Source of the DNA: JAHEAO01 sp041633555
Lineage (GTDB): Bacteria; Pseudomonadota; Alphaproteobacteria; Rhodobacterales; Rhodobacteraceae
DNA length: 64,000 bases
Assembly: GCA_041633555.1 (NCBI GenBank)
Contig: JBFKFZ010000001.1
Span: 86,412-150,411, forward strand
Direction: 5' to 3'
Shown here in pieces: positions 36,201 through 43,591 of this stretch. Each line of letters opens with the position of its first letter. Within the stretch, counting starts at the first letter, position 1. The notes beneath the pieces were generated by a model. The model saw only the letters and a program-made list of their open reading frames with translations. It did not search any database and had not been told where the DNA came from. The translations under genes were made by a program, and so were the position numbers.

Positions 36201-36857
36201 ACGACCGGTGTGCTGGTCGGAATGCTGGTGATGGGTCAGAGCTTTGGTGTCATCATGACCGGCACCGGCATCGTGGCGTTGGCCGGAATCGTGGTGAACA
36301 ACAACATCGTGCTGATCGACACCTACCAGGAATATTCGCAATACATGCCAAGCCTGCAGGCCATCGTGCGAACGGCCGAAGAGCGGGTGCGCCCGGTTCT
36401 TCTGACCACGATCACAACGATGGCGGGCCTCTCGCCGATGATGTTCGGCCTGTCGCTGGATTTCCTCGGCGGCGGCTATTCGATCAACAGCCCGACGGCG
36501 GCATTCTGGAAGCAGCTCGCCACCGCCGTCGTCTTCGGCCTTGGTATCGCAACCGTGCTGACGCTGATCCTGACGCCGGCGATGCTGGCTCTGCGGGTCT
36601 GGCTGGGCGCCGGGGCCTACCGGTCCGTCACAGCGCTTTCGGCGTTGTCGCACGGGCGCGATAGCCAGTCGGCGCGCGACCTCGCGCTGAACCGTGCCGT
36701 CGCCAAGGTGAAATCGCCCGAGATCCTCTGGGATCTGGAACCCGCCGTCGGCATTTCGGGTCAGGTCGAGGCAGTAAGTGTCGAATCTTCCGCGCAAGAC
36801 GGGCCGGATGACCAGCGCAAGGGCCGGAAGTCCCCGCCCCTCCGCGCCGCAGAGTGA
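33240..36857 (+). CDS. RND efflux pump inner-membrane transporter
   Basis: Proton-driven pump of the AcrB/MexB superfamily. It has the N-terminal membrane segment, docking and porter domains and a TM4 Asp in AVGMLVDGAIVVVES. ILLAQFNSFYNAVLVL and AGIVVNNNIVLIDT are typical of the second half. At 1205 residues it exceeds the usual 1020-1060. The additions are a stretch of about 100 residues after the first six segments (about 500-610, hydrophobic, with the run PWLARAALVPPSLYLIF) and a polar C-terminal tail of about 80 residues. GTG start overlaps the adaptor stop. The substrate cannot be told. Confidence 0.92.
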   Translation: MTGIVDWAGNHARMVIAFIMMTLVAGAIAYVGLPKEGEPDIEIPALFVSVPFPGISAEDAEEMIVKPMETELSDLDGLDKMSSTAAEGYAGVALEFEFGWDKTTIIADVRDRMNTVEADFPDGADKYSITEINFSEFPIIIVNLTGSVPERTLIRVAKDLQDRLEGLEPVLQASLAGQRDEMLEVVIDPLKLESYNVTAGELINLVRNNNQLIAAGEIETPQGAISVKIPSSFDDQRDVIDLPVKVNGDRVVTLGDLADIRLTFEDRAGTARYNGNTTVALQVVKRKGFNIIDTAALIREEVAREQASWPQDLQDAVAVGISNDMSTQVESMVQQLEGAVLTAISLVMIVVLAALGIRSALLVGFAIPTSFLLCFILLGVMGVTISNIVMFGLILAVGMLVDGAIVVVESADRRIAEGSGPMHAFTDSAKRMFWPIVSSTATTLCAFLPMLFWPGVAGEFMGMLPVTLIFVLSASLIVALIYLPVMGGVAGRISRIFDRSSSALRRMLPWLARAALVPPSLYLIFLGAMQSLNPGYLFGGTPPLQGTMAVLPGALMMVAGAIAASVTLGSVRIERKPKRIQAGYRRKPFGWFTYFIVGNPVMPLVTIGAVGFLVVSVFGYYAANNNGTEFFSPSEPEQAIIYVRARGNLSLAEKDLLVRQVEDVVIGMEGVESAFAFAGAGGLNQNTGGASGPRDTIGQMQIEMTPWEDRKDRPELHGDLILDRIQVELDKIPGIKSEALPMAFGPASAKPVHLRLKSDNWQELMAATTIARARFQSTPALTDIEDTTPLPGIDWQIDVDIEKAGRFGADVATVGGMVQLVTRGLLLDTMRVDSSDEEIEIRVRLPEEHRVLSTLDTLKVRTQGGLVPLSNFVTYQPVRKLGQIDRIDQSRYFDVKAGVSDGQTNEAGQPINANERILLLTDWLENEADLPRSVSWEWTGDQEDEQESQAFLTSAFAGALGLMFVILLAQFNSFYNAVLVLMAVVMSTTGVLVGMLVMGQSFGVIMTGTGIVALAGIVVNNNIVLIDTYQEYSQYMPSLQAIVRTAEERVRPVLLTTITTMAGLSPMMFGLSLDFLGGGYSINSPTAAFWKQLATAVVFGLGIATVLTLILTPAMLALRVWLGAGAYRSVTALSALSHGRDSQSARDLALNRAVAKVKSPEILWDLEPAVGISGQVEAVSVESSAQDGPDDQRKGRKSPPLRAAE

Positions 36858-36867
36858 TCAAGACGGC

Positions 36868-38697
36868 TCAGGCGGCCTCTTCCTCCTCGCTGGCCTGACG
36901 CGCCCACATCGCGGCGTAGCGGCCGCCCCTGGCCAGCAAATCGTCATGCCGTCCTCGTTCGGCGATGACGCCATCCTCCAGCACCACGATCTGATCAGCA
37001 TCCGCAATGGTCGACAACCGGTGCGCGATGGTGATGACGGTACGCCCCTCCGACATCTCGCGCAGGCTGTCCTGAATGTCGCGCTCGGTCTGGCTGTCGA
37101 GCGCGGAAGTCGCCTCGTCCAGAAGCAATATCGGCGGGTTCTTCAGAAGCGTGCGGGCGATGCCGACACGCTGCTTTTCACCGCCCGACAGTTTCAGCCC
37201 GCGCTCGCCGACTTTCGTGTCATAGCCCTCGGGCAGGCTGATGACGAAGTCGTGGATCTTCGCCGCCTTCGCCGCCGCCTCGATTTCGGAGCGGCTGGCT
37301 TCGGGTCGGCCATAGGCGATGTTGTAAAGGATGCTGTCATTGAACAGCACCGTGTCCTGCGGTACGACACCGATACTGTCATGCAGACTGTCCTGGGTCA
37401 CGTCACGCACATCCTGCCCGTCGATCCGCAGCGCCCCGCCGGTGACATCGTAGAATCGGAAGAGCAGCCGCCCGATGGTGGACTTGCCGGAACCGGACGG
37501 CCCGACGATGGCAACGGTATTGCCCGCCGGCACGGTCACGCTGACGCCCTTCAGGATCGGCCGCTCCTTGTCATAACCGAACGAAAGGTCATCCAGAACG
37601 ATCTCTCCGCCATTGACCTTCAGGCCGTTCGCGCCCGGCTTGTCGACCACTTCGGCAGGCTGTTCGAGAAGGTCGAACATGTCGGCCATGTCGATCAGCG
37701 CCTGCCGTATCTCCCGGTAGACGGTGCCGAGGAAGTTCAGCGGCATGGTGATCTGGATCATATAGGCATTGACCATCACGAAATCGCCAACCGTCAGATC
37801 GCCGCGCCCGACCCCGATTGCGGCCAGCACCATGACGACCACCAGACCGGCGGTGATCAGGAAGGATTGGCCGAAATTCAGTAAGGCCAGCGAATAGTTG
37901 GTCTTCAGCGCCGCCGCAACGTAGCGCTCCATCGCGCTGTCATAGCGGTCGGCCTCGCGCTTCTCCGCGCCGAAATACTTGACCGTCTCGAAGTTCAGAA
38001 GGCTGTCGATGGCCTTCTGGTTGGCGTCGGTATCCTGCTCGTTCATCACCTTGCGGATCTTCACCCGCCATTCGGTGACCGCGAAAGTGAACCAGACATA
38101 GGCGGCGATAGTGACGACGACAACGGCCAGATACCAGACATCAAAGAGGACGAAGAGCACGGCCGAGATCATCAGCAGTTCCAGCACCAAGGGCCCGATG
38201 CTGAACAGCAGGAACCGCAGCAGAAACTCGACGCCCTTGACGCCCCGCTCGATGATCCGCGACAGGCCGCCTGTCTTGCGCGTGATGTGATAGCGCATCG
38301 AGAGCCGGTGAATATGCTGGAACGTCTCGAGCGCCAGCATCCGCAGCGCCCGCTGGCCGACCTGCGCAAAGACCGCATCGCGCAGCTGCTGAAAGCCGAC
38401 ATTCATCACCCGCGCCATGCCGTAGGCCACCGTCAGCCCGATGGCCCCAAGTCCCAGCATCATTTCGGCGGGCAGCGTATCGCCCGCCAGCGTGTCGACG
38501 GCGGCCTTGTAGAAGAACGGCGTTCCGACGGCGATCAGCTTGGCCGTCAGCAGAAGCAGCAGCGAAAACACCACGCGGCGCTTCACCCACGGCTGATCAT
38601 CCGGCCAGAGATAGGGAATGACCTTGCGAACCGTCCGCATTCCGCTTGACTCTCTGGCCCGCGACAGGCGCGAACTTGTGACCGTCGTTTTCCTCAA
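36868..38697 (-). CDS. ATM1/HMT1-type ABC exporter
   Basis: Half-transporter, 609 residues, with a six-segment membrane domain (about 40-330) and an ATPase domain. It has Walker A (GPSGSGKST), signature LSGGEKQRVGIARTLL and Walker B ILLLDEATSALD. The Atm1-like marks NFGQSFLITAGLVVVM and ETVKYFGAEKREADRY point to export of glutathione-type or metal conjugates; it is named by family, not proven. I take the TTG at 38697, but the ATG at 38640 (MRTVRKVIPYLWP) is also possible. It ends 10 bp from the convergent RND gene. Confidence 0.9.
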   Translation of the reverse strand: MRKTTVTSSRLSRARESSGMRTVRKVIPYLWPDDQPWVKRRVVFSLLLLLTAKLIAVGTPFFYKAAVDTLAGDTLPAEMMLGLGAIGLTVAYGMARVMNVGFQQLRDAVFAQVGQRALRMLALETFQHIHRLSMRYHITRKTGGLSRIIERGVKGVEFLLRFLLFSIGPLVLELLMISAVLFVLFDVWYLAVVVVTIAAYVWFTFAVTEWRVKIRKVMNEQDTDANQKAIDSLLNFETVKYFGAEKREADRYDSAMERYVAAALKTNYSLALLNFGQSFLITAGLVVVMVLAAIGVGRGDLTVGDFVMVNAYMIQITMPLNFLGTVYREIRQALIDMADMFDLLEQPAEVVDKPGANGLKVNGGEIVLDDLSFGYDKERPILKGVSVTVPAGNTVAIVGPSGSGKSTIGRLLFRFYDVTGGALRIDGQDVRDVTQDSLHDSIGVVPQDTVLFNDSILYNIAYGRPEASRSEIEAAAKAAKIHDFVISLPEGYDTKVGERGLKLSGGEKQRVGIARTLLKNPPILLLDEATSALDSQTERDIQDSLREMSEGRTVITIAHRLSTIADADQIVVLEDGVIAERGRHDDLLARGGRYAAMWARQASEEEEAA

Positions 38698-38759
38698 CCG
38701 ACCTCTCCGACATGCTGGAGGGCATACCTAGGGTCGTGCGGCGGCAATTGCCAGCACGG

Positions 38760-40064
38760 TTATTCGGGAACCTCGAAGACCTGACCGGGATAGATCAGGT
38801 CGGGGTCGCGAATCCGGTCCCTGTTGGCCTCGAACACCCGGACATAGAGGATCCCTTCGCCGTAGCTCCGGCTGGCGATGCCCCACAGGGTGTTGCCGGG
38901 CTGCACGGTCACCAGTGACAGCTTGATCCCGCTTTCGGGCGCGGTACCGGCGCCAAGCTCGGCGATTGCAGCCGGTTCCTCGCGTTTGAACGGCGTCTCG
39001 ACCCGCGAGACGACGATGCCCTCTTCGTCCACCTCGTCGATTCGCAGGACATATATGCCCGTTTCAACCTCGGGCAGCGGCGCTTTCCAGCGGCCGGATT
39101 CCTCGATCCGCTGGGTCTGGACCGGCCTGTTGTCCAGATAGACATGGACAAAGCCATCGCCGGTGCCGCGGCCCGCCAGCGTGACCTCCCCGCCCGGATC
39201 ATAGGTGATCGAGTCGAGCGCGATATCGGTTACAAGGTCCGGCGCCTCTCCGCCGGACTGCAGCACATCGATCCCGGCTTCGGTCGCCAGAAGCACGGCC
39301 GGTGCGCCCTCGCTCGCTGTCGTATCAGCCCCTGGATCATCGGCCGGACCCGCTGCAGCCGTTTCGACACCCGGCGCGGCGCTGACCTCCGGTGCAGTGG
39401 TTGGCTCGGCCGACCCGCCATCGGGGCCAGCCGGGGCATCAACGGCTGCCACCTCCATAGTCTCGGCCTCAGTCTCGTCAGTAGCTCCCGCCGCCACCGT
39501 TTCCTGCTCGGCCTCCGGTTCCTCATCGTCACCGGCGAATGGAGCGATGATCACGTTCTCCACCGAGGCAATATCCATGCCGTCACCGGTCTTCAGCTGC
39601 ATAACCCTCGGCATCTCGGACGGATCGAGCGTCAGCTGCGACGTGAACATGCCGCTGGCATCGACCTCGATCTCCGTGATCGCAACTTCATCGAGCAGGA
39701 TCCTGATCGTCGAATTCGGCTCTGCCCGGCCGGCGATCAGCGTGTTGCCCTCCTCGTCGACCCGAACCAGATCGAAACTCGGTGAGAGTGGTTCCGGCGC
39801 GGCACGGGCTTCGGCGGTCTCGGTCTCCGGGTCAGGGCTCTCCGCTTCCTCGGCATTGCTCTCTCCGATATCTGCACCCTTCGGTTCTTCGGGTATCTTT
39901 GGCGGATTTGGAACGGCGGCCTGGGGCACGGCCTCAGTCGTCGCGATTGGCTGAAAGCGGTCGTAGAGTAGCCATGCGATGATGCCGATGACGATCGCGA
40001 CCGCCAGCCCGGCGGCGGTTCGACCGCCCGTGCCGAGATTGGACCAGATCATCATCCGCAGCAC
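38760..40064 (-). CDS. LysM-domain envelope protein with two Ig-like repeats
   Basis: 434 residues. One N-terminal membrane segment (AAGLAVAIVIGIIAWLLYD) is followed by an acidic low-complexity region, a first Ig-like unit (about 95-180), an Ala/Glu/Thr-rich spacer, a second Ig-like unit (about 280-375) and a C-terminal LysM domain (VTVQPGNTLWGIASRSYG, ending YPGQVFEVPE). It should hold peptidoglycan on the periplasmic side. The function beyond binding is unknown. It is divergent from the LOG gene, 90 bp away. Confidence 0.83.
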   Translation of the reverse strand: MLRMMIWSNLGTGGRTAAGLAVAIVIGIIAWLLYDRFQPIATTEAVPQAAVPNPPKIPEEPKGADIGESNAEEAESPDPETETAEARAAPEPLSPSFDLVRVDEEGNTLIAGRAEPNSTIRILLDEVAITEIEVDASGMFTSQLTLDPSEMPRVMQLKTGDGMDIASVENVIIAPFAGDDEEPEAEQETVAAGATDETEAETMEVAAVDAPAGPDGGSAEPTTAPEVSAAPGVETAAAGPADDPGADTTASEGAPAVLLATEAGIDVLQSGGEAPDLVTDIALDSITYDPGGEVTLAGRGTGDGFVHVYLDNRPVQTQRIEESGRWKAPLPEVETGIYVLRIDEVDEEGIVVSRVETPFKREEPAAIAELGAGTAPESGIKLSLVTVQPGNTLWGIASRSYGEGILYVRVFEANRDRIRDPDLIYPGQVFEVPE

Positions 40065-40154
40065 CTCATTGCAGGGCCCTCCGCCGGCACCCGAACTTGA
40101 GCGACAATAGCAATGTCGCTATCAGGGGTCAAAAGAGAACGGATCGAGGCAGGA

Positions 40155-40712
40155 ATGGCGGCTAAATCCCTATCAGTATGTGTCTATTGTGGATCACGCG
40201 ACGGCGCGCGGGAGGTCTATGCGCAGGAGGCGCTGCAGCTCGGCCGGCACATTGCCGATGCCGGATGGCGGCTGGTCTACGGGGCTGGCGATATCGGCCT
40301 TATGGGTGCGGTCGCGCGGTCGGCGCAGGCTGCTGGGGGCGAGACCTTCGGAGTGATCCCGATGCATCTTCTGCAGCGCGAAGTCGGCAAGCGCGATCTC
40401 AGCCGGTTCATCGTGACCGAGAATATGCATGAGCGCAAAAAGGTCATGTTCATGAACTCGGACGCCATCGTTGTGTTGCCCGGTGGCGCCGGCTCGCTCG
40501 ATGAATTCTTCGAGGTCCTCACATGGCGGCAGCTCGGCCTGCACCAGAAGCCAATTTTCCTGATGAATACCGAAGGCTACTGGGACCCGCTGCTGGCATT
40601 GCTCGATCATGTGATCGAGGAGGGGTTCGCAGATGCCAGCCTGAAAGCCTTTGTCACGCCCGTGGCCGATGCCGAAACCCTGGCCGACGCGCTGCGCGCT
40701 GCTCTGGACTGA
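40155..40712 (+). CDS. LOG family protein (TIGR00730, nucleoside monophosphate phosphoribohydrolase type)
   Basis: 185 residues from the ATG at 40155, which has a GAGGCAGGA ribosome site; an upstream ATG at 40113 adds 14 residues. The Rossmann fold starts VCVYCGSRDGAR. The active-site motif PGGAGSLDEFFEVLTW corresponds to PGGxGTxxE of LOG enzymes that cleave cytokinin-like nucleotides. Many bacterial members are called lysine decarboxylase by mistake. The physiological substrate here is unknown. Confidence 0.9.
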   Translation: MAAKSLSVCVYCGSRDGAREVYAQEALQLGRHIADAGWRLVYGAGDIGLMGAVARSAQAAGGETFGVIPMHLLQREVGKRDLSRFIVTENMHERKKVMFMNSDAIVVLPGGAGSLDEFFEVLTWRQLGLHQKPIFLMNTEGYWDPLLALLDHVIEEGFADASLKAFVTPVADAETLADALRAALD

Positions 40713-40940
40713 CACGGGGGCCTTTGCCGACTGACACTCCCAAGGCTCGACTTGTGCTCAGTGAATCGGTTTTAAAGGGCGGCGACGGCGATTTCGGGTA
40801 GCGCTCCCGGATCCCAAGCCGACCCCCCCCGCCCTCATGCAATTGATGTCGCCTCCAGTTCAAGCGACAGAGGTTGATCGAGGTCAGGCACCAACGCGAG
40901 AGGATTTGGAGCGAATCCGCTCTCGCGGTACACTCCGGCT

Positions 40941-42119
40941 ATGGGTGGTGGCATCATCGTGCGGATCGGGGCGACCTTGATCCTTTTGGGTTTTGCGGTT
41001 CTGTTCACGCTCGCCGCGCTGGGGTCCAACGACATCCTGCTGCGCGCCCTCAACATTCCCACAATGCGACCCTTCTTCGCCGATCTGCGCACGGTTCCAT
41101 CCGTCGAGCAGATTGCCTTGATGGACGACATCCGGGCGCCGAACCCATCTGATCCCTGGGGACGCGCCTTCAACTATCCAAGGATCTGGATTTACCTGCT
41201 GCAGCCATTTCGCGTGTGCGGAGATCCCTACTCTTGCTTCGGCGGGCTGCAGGTGTTGATCTATCTCAGTCTCGTCGGGACGCTGATCTGGAGGATCGGG
41301 TCAACAATCGGTGTCGTGGCGATCCTGCTCGTATCAGTGTCGCCACCGATCACGCTGCTTCTCGAACGCGGAAATACGGACGGGCTGATCTTCGCCCTGG
41401 TCCTGATGGCCGTTTGCAGGGCGGGATCCTTCACGACACCATTCCTGATCGCTCTGGCGGCCGGGCTCAAGATCTACGCTGTACCCGCGCTGGTCGTGGT
41501 CTACCGGCCACGTGATCGGCTGAAATTCCTTATGGCCCTTGCCGTAACCTCTCCATTGCTGGTTATGACCTTTGCCGATCTTGCGACGATTTTCGCGGCG
41601 ACACCTGTGAGTGACCGCATCAGCTATGGCATATCGAGTTTCGCACTTCTGCTCGGGAAGCTTCTGCGGTCTGTCACGGGTTCATCCCTCTCCGGCGAGT
41701 TGCTTTTAGCCCTGTCGGCAACGGCTTTCCTGTTGACGGTTCTCGCTGCCTACCGGCCCTTTCGGGCGACCTATCTTCGACTGGCGGAAAGGGCCAAATT
41801 TGCGCCGCTGGAACGATCAATCCTCCTGGTGTTTGGCATCATATTCCTGTCGACAATGCTCGTTTCCGGAAACTGGGCCTACCGCATCGTCTTTCTCGGC
41901 CCGATTGCAGTTCTGACGGCAAACTGGCTGTTCGAAGCCAAGGAAGTGTTCCCGCCCGACCGCCAGTTTCTGGCGGGTTTTGCGATGGTGCAGTTCGGAG
42001 CTTTCTGGTCATTCCTGGCGCCGTGGGGGTATTTGCTGTTCAATGCGGCAGCTTTGGTCGCCGCCGCATTGCTGTTGCCGCTGGTCGCGCTTATTGTCGC
42101 CGATCAGCTGTCATCGTAG
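40941..42119 (+). CDS. Polytopic membrane protein resembling glycosyltransferase family 87
   Basis: 392 residues with about ten hydrophobic segments. LLLERGNTDGLIFALVL and the following AAGLKIYAVPALVVV resemble GT87/DUF2029 mannosyltransferase-like proteins, which use a polyprenyl-phosphate sugar. The Asp-rich first loop (MDDIRAPNPSDPWG) is in the position of the catalytic loop of such enzymes. This is a family guess; the gene has no sugar-related neighbours. It is followed by a bidirectional terminator shared with sodB. Confidence 0.55.
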   Translation: MGGGIIVRIGATLILLGFAVLFTLAALGSNDILLRALNIPTMRPFFADLRTVPSVEQIALMDDIRAPNPSDPWGRAFNYPRIWIYLLQPFRVCGDPYSCFGGLQVLIYLSLVGTLIWRIGSTIGVVAILLVSVSPPITLLLERGNTDGLIFALVLMAVCRAGSFTTPFLIALAAGLKIYAVPALVVVYRPRDRLKFLMALAVTSPLLVMTFADLATIFAATPVSDRISYGISSFALLLGKLLRSVTGSSLSGELLLALSATAFLLTVLAAYRPFRATYLRLAERAKFAPLERSILLVFGIIFLSTMLVSGNWAYRIVFLGPIAVLTANWLFEAKEVFPPDRQFLAGFAMVQFGAFWSFLAPWGYLLFNAAALVAAALLLPLVALIVADQLSS

Positions 42120-42253
42120 CGCAGGGATCGGTCCGCGAGTGCGCAGCGCTCAACGGATATTCGCGGTTAGGCAAGCCAGTTCGGGTCCGAAGACATCGAC
42201 TCGCCGATCTGAACGACCGTTCAGACCTGAGCGCGGAATGCGAGGAACGGAGC

Positions 42254-42286
42254 AACGAGAAAGGGCGCCGCTGGGGCGCCCTCGTT
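42254..42286. terminator. Bidirectional terminator between the GT87-like gene and sodB
   Basis: AGGGCGCC and GGCGCCCT form an 8-bp stem around GCTGG, and outer bases AACG/CGTT pair across a 4-base bulge. On the minus strand T-rich bases (TTTCTCG) follow the stem, about 20 bp after the sodB stop. The two flanking genes converge on it. Confidence 0.75.
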
Positions 42287-42304
42287 ATCCCGTGGAAAGT
42301 TGGT

Positions 42305-42913
42305 TCAGACCTTTGACAGCCGTTCGGCCACGTTTTCCCAGTTCACTAGCTTGTTCAAGAAGTTCTCCAGGTAGGCCGGGCGCTTGTTGCGGTAGTCGAT
42401 GTAATAGGAATGCTCCCACACGTCGCAGCCCAGAAGCGCCGTCTGGTTGTAGCAAAGCGGGTTCACGCCGTTCTCGGTCTTGGTCACTTTCAGCGAACCG
42501 TCAGTATCGATCACCAGCCATGCCCAGCCGGATCCGAACTGGCCTGCGCCGGCTGCTGAGAATTGCGACTTGAACTCATCGACCGAGCCGAAAGCATCCT
42601 TGATGCGGGACTCCAGCTCGCCCGGCATCGCACCGCTGTTCGGACCCATCATTTCCCAAAACTGGGTGTGGTTCCAATGCTGCGAGGCGTTGTTGAAGAT
42701 GCCGTTCTGCGCAACGGCGCCCTTCTGGAATGTGCCCTTGACGATATCCTCGACCGATTTCCCGGCCCATTCGGTGCCCTCGATCAGCTTGTTGCCATTG
42801 TCCACATAGGCCTTGTGGTGCAGGTCGTGGTGGAATTCCAATGTCTCTTTCGACATGCCGGCCGCGGCCAGCGCATCGTGGGAATAAGGAAGATCGGGAA
42901 GTGTGAAAGCCAT
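42305..42913 (-). CDS. sodB: Superoxide dismutase, Fe/Mn family (Fe type)
   Basis: Removes superoxide; 202 residues from the ATG at 42913 (MAFTLPDLPYSHDAL) with a GGGGGG ribosome site. Metal ligands lie in EFHHDLHHKAYV (His), QHWNHTQFW (His), and DVWEHSYYIDY (Asp and His). The Gln in NNASQHWNH is at the place typical of Fe enzymes. No signal peptide, so cytoplasmic. Confidence 0.95.
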   Translation of the reverse strand: MAFTLPDLPYSHDALAAAGMSKETLEFHHDLHHKAYVDNGNKLIEGTEWAGKSVEDIVKGTFQKGAVAQNGIFNNASQHWNHTQFWEMMGPNSGAMPGELESRIKDAFGSVDEFKSQFSAAGAGQFGSGWAWLVIDTDGSLKVTKTENGVNPLCYNQTALLGCDVWEHSYYIDYRNKRPAYLENFLNKLVNWENVAERLSKV

Positions 42914-43024
42914 GTGAAGCCCCCCTTTTCGCGTTGCAATCAACTTGGTCATACCTGTGCCGCCACGCCTGCGGCGTCAAGCCCTGTCTGTTAAACGCCG
43001 TGCCTTCGGCATCAGGTCCCGGGA

Positions 43025-43591
43025 TCAGGAATATCCCACCTCGGACCCGCTTCGCGCCGAATGCTCCAGCAAGCCTAAGACGTATGCGGCGACCGAACGG
43101 AAGCAGACGATCTCGGCGGTCTCTTCATCGGTCAGCCAGAACGCCCCCGCCACCTGTGCCAGCCGGGACCGGCGTATCTGACCGGGCGCAAACCCGGCCT
43201 TAGAAACATCCGCCGGGCTGATCTTGGCCAGAATCTCGCGCAGGGCCTTGCCGCGCAACTCAAAGACCGCACGTGCATCCGAGACATTCGCGACAAGGTA
43301 ATGTGTACCTTTGAGGGCCTCGTGCAGTTCGGCAGCAGAAGCGGCGGCATCGGCGTAGGGCACGAGTATCAGCAACTCGTCGGGCGACATCCAGGCCGCC
43401 CCCCGATCCGCCTTCAGCGCGATCCGCCCCGATACCGGAACATCGACGCCAGCCAGTTTCTTGACCGCGTTCTTCAGCTTCCCCGCGCCTAGATCGCTGC
43501 GCAGGGTGATCATCCCGCGCGGGCCCGCCTCGGTGACGCTGACATATCCGTCAGAGGTTGCCTCTGGCAGGGCACTCACTGCTTCAGACAT
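43025..43591 (-). CDS. soxG: Sarcosine oxidase gamma subunit
   Basis: 188 residues; a GcvT-like structural subunit of heterotetrameric sarcosine oxidase (TSOX). Its start overlaps the soxA stop by 8 bp, and it is the last gene of soxBDAG. The middle part (GAAWMSPDELLILVP, then FELRGKALREILAKI) shows the folate-binding-fold similarity typical of SoxG. Confidence 0.9.
   Translation of the reverse strand: MSEAVSALPEATSDGYVSVTEAGPRGMITLRSDLGAGKLKNAVKKLAGVDVPVSGRIALKADRGAAWMSPDELLILVPYADAAASAAELHEALKGTHYLVANVSDARAVFELRGKALREILAKISPADVSKAGFAPGQIRRSRLAQVAGAFWLTDEETAEIVCFRSVAAYVLGLLEHSARSGSEVGYS

Noticed and set aside
40826..40833. Homopolymer runs of eight C or G (also near 47752 and 58431)
   Set aside because: They lie outside genes and are common in GC-rich DNA. 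They may be slippage or sequencing artefacts, not features.
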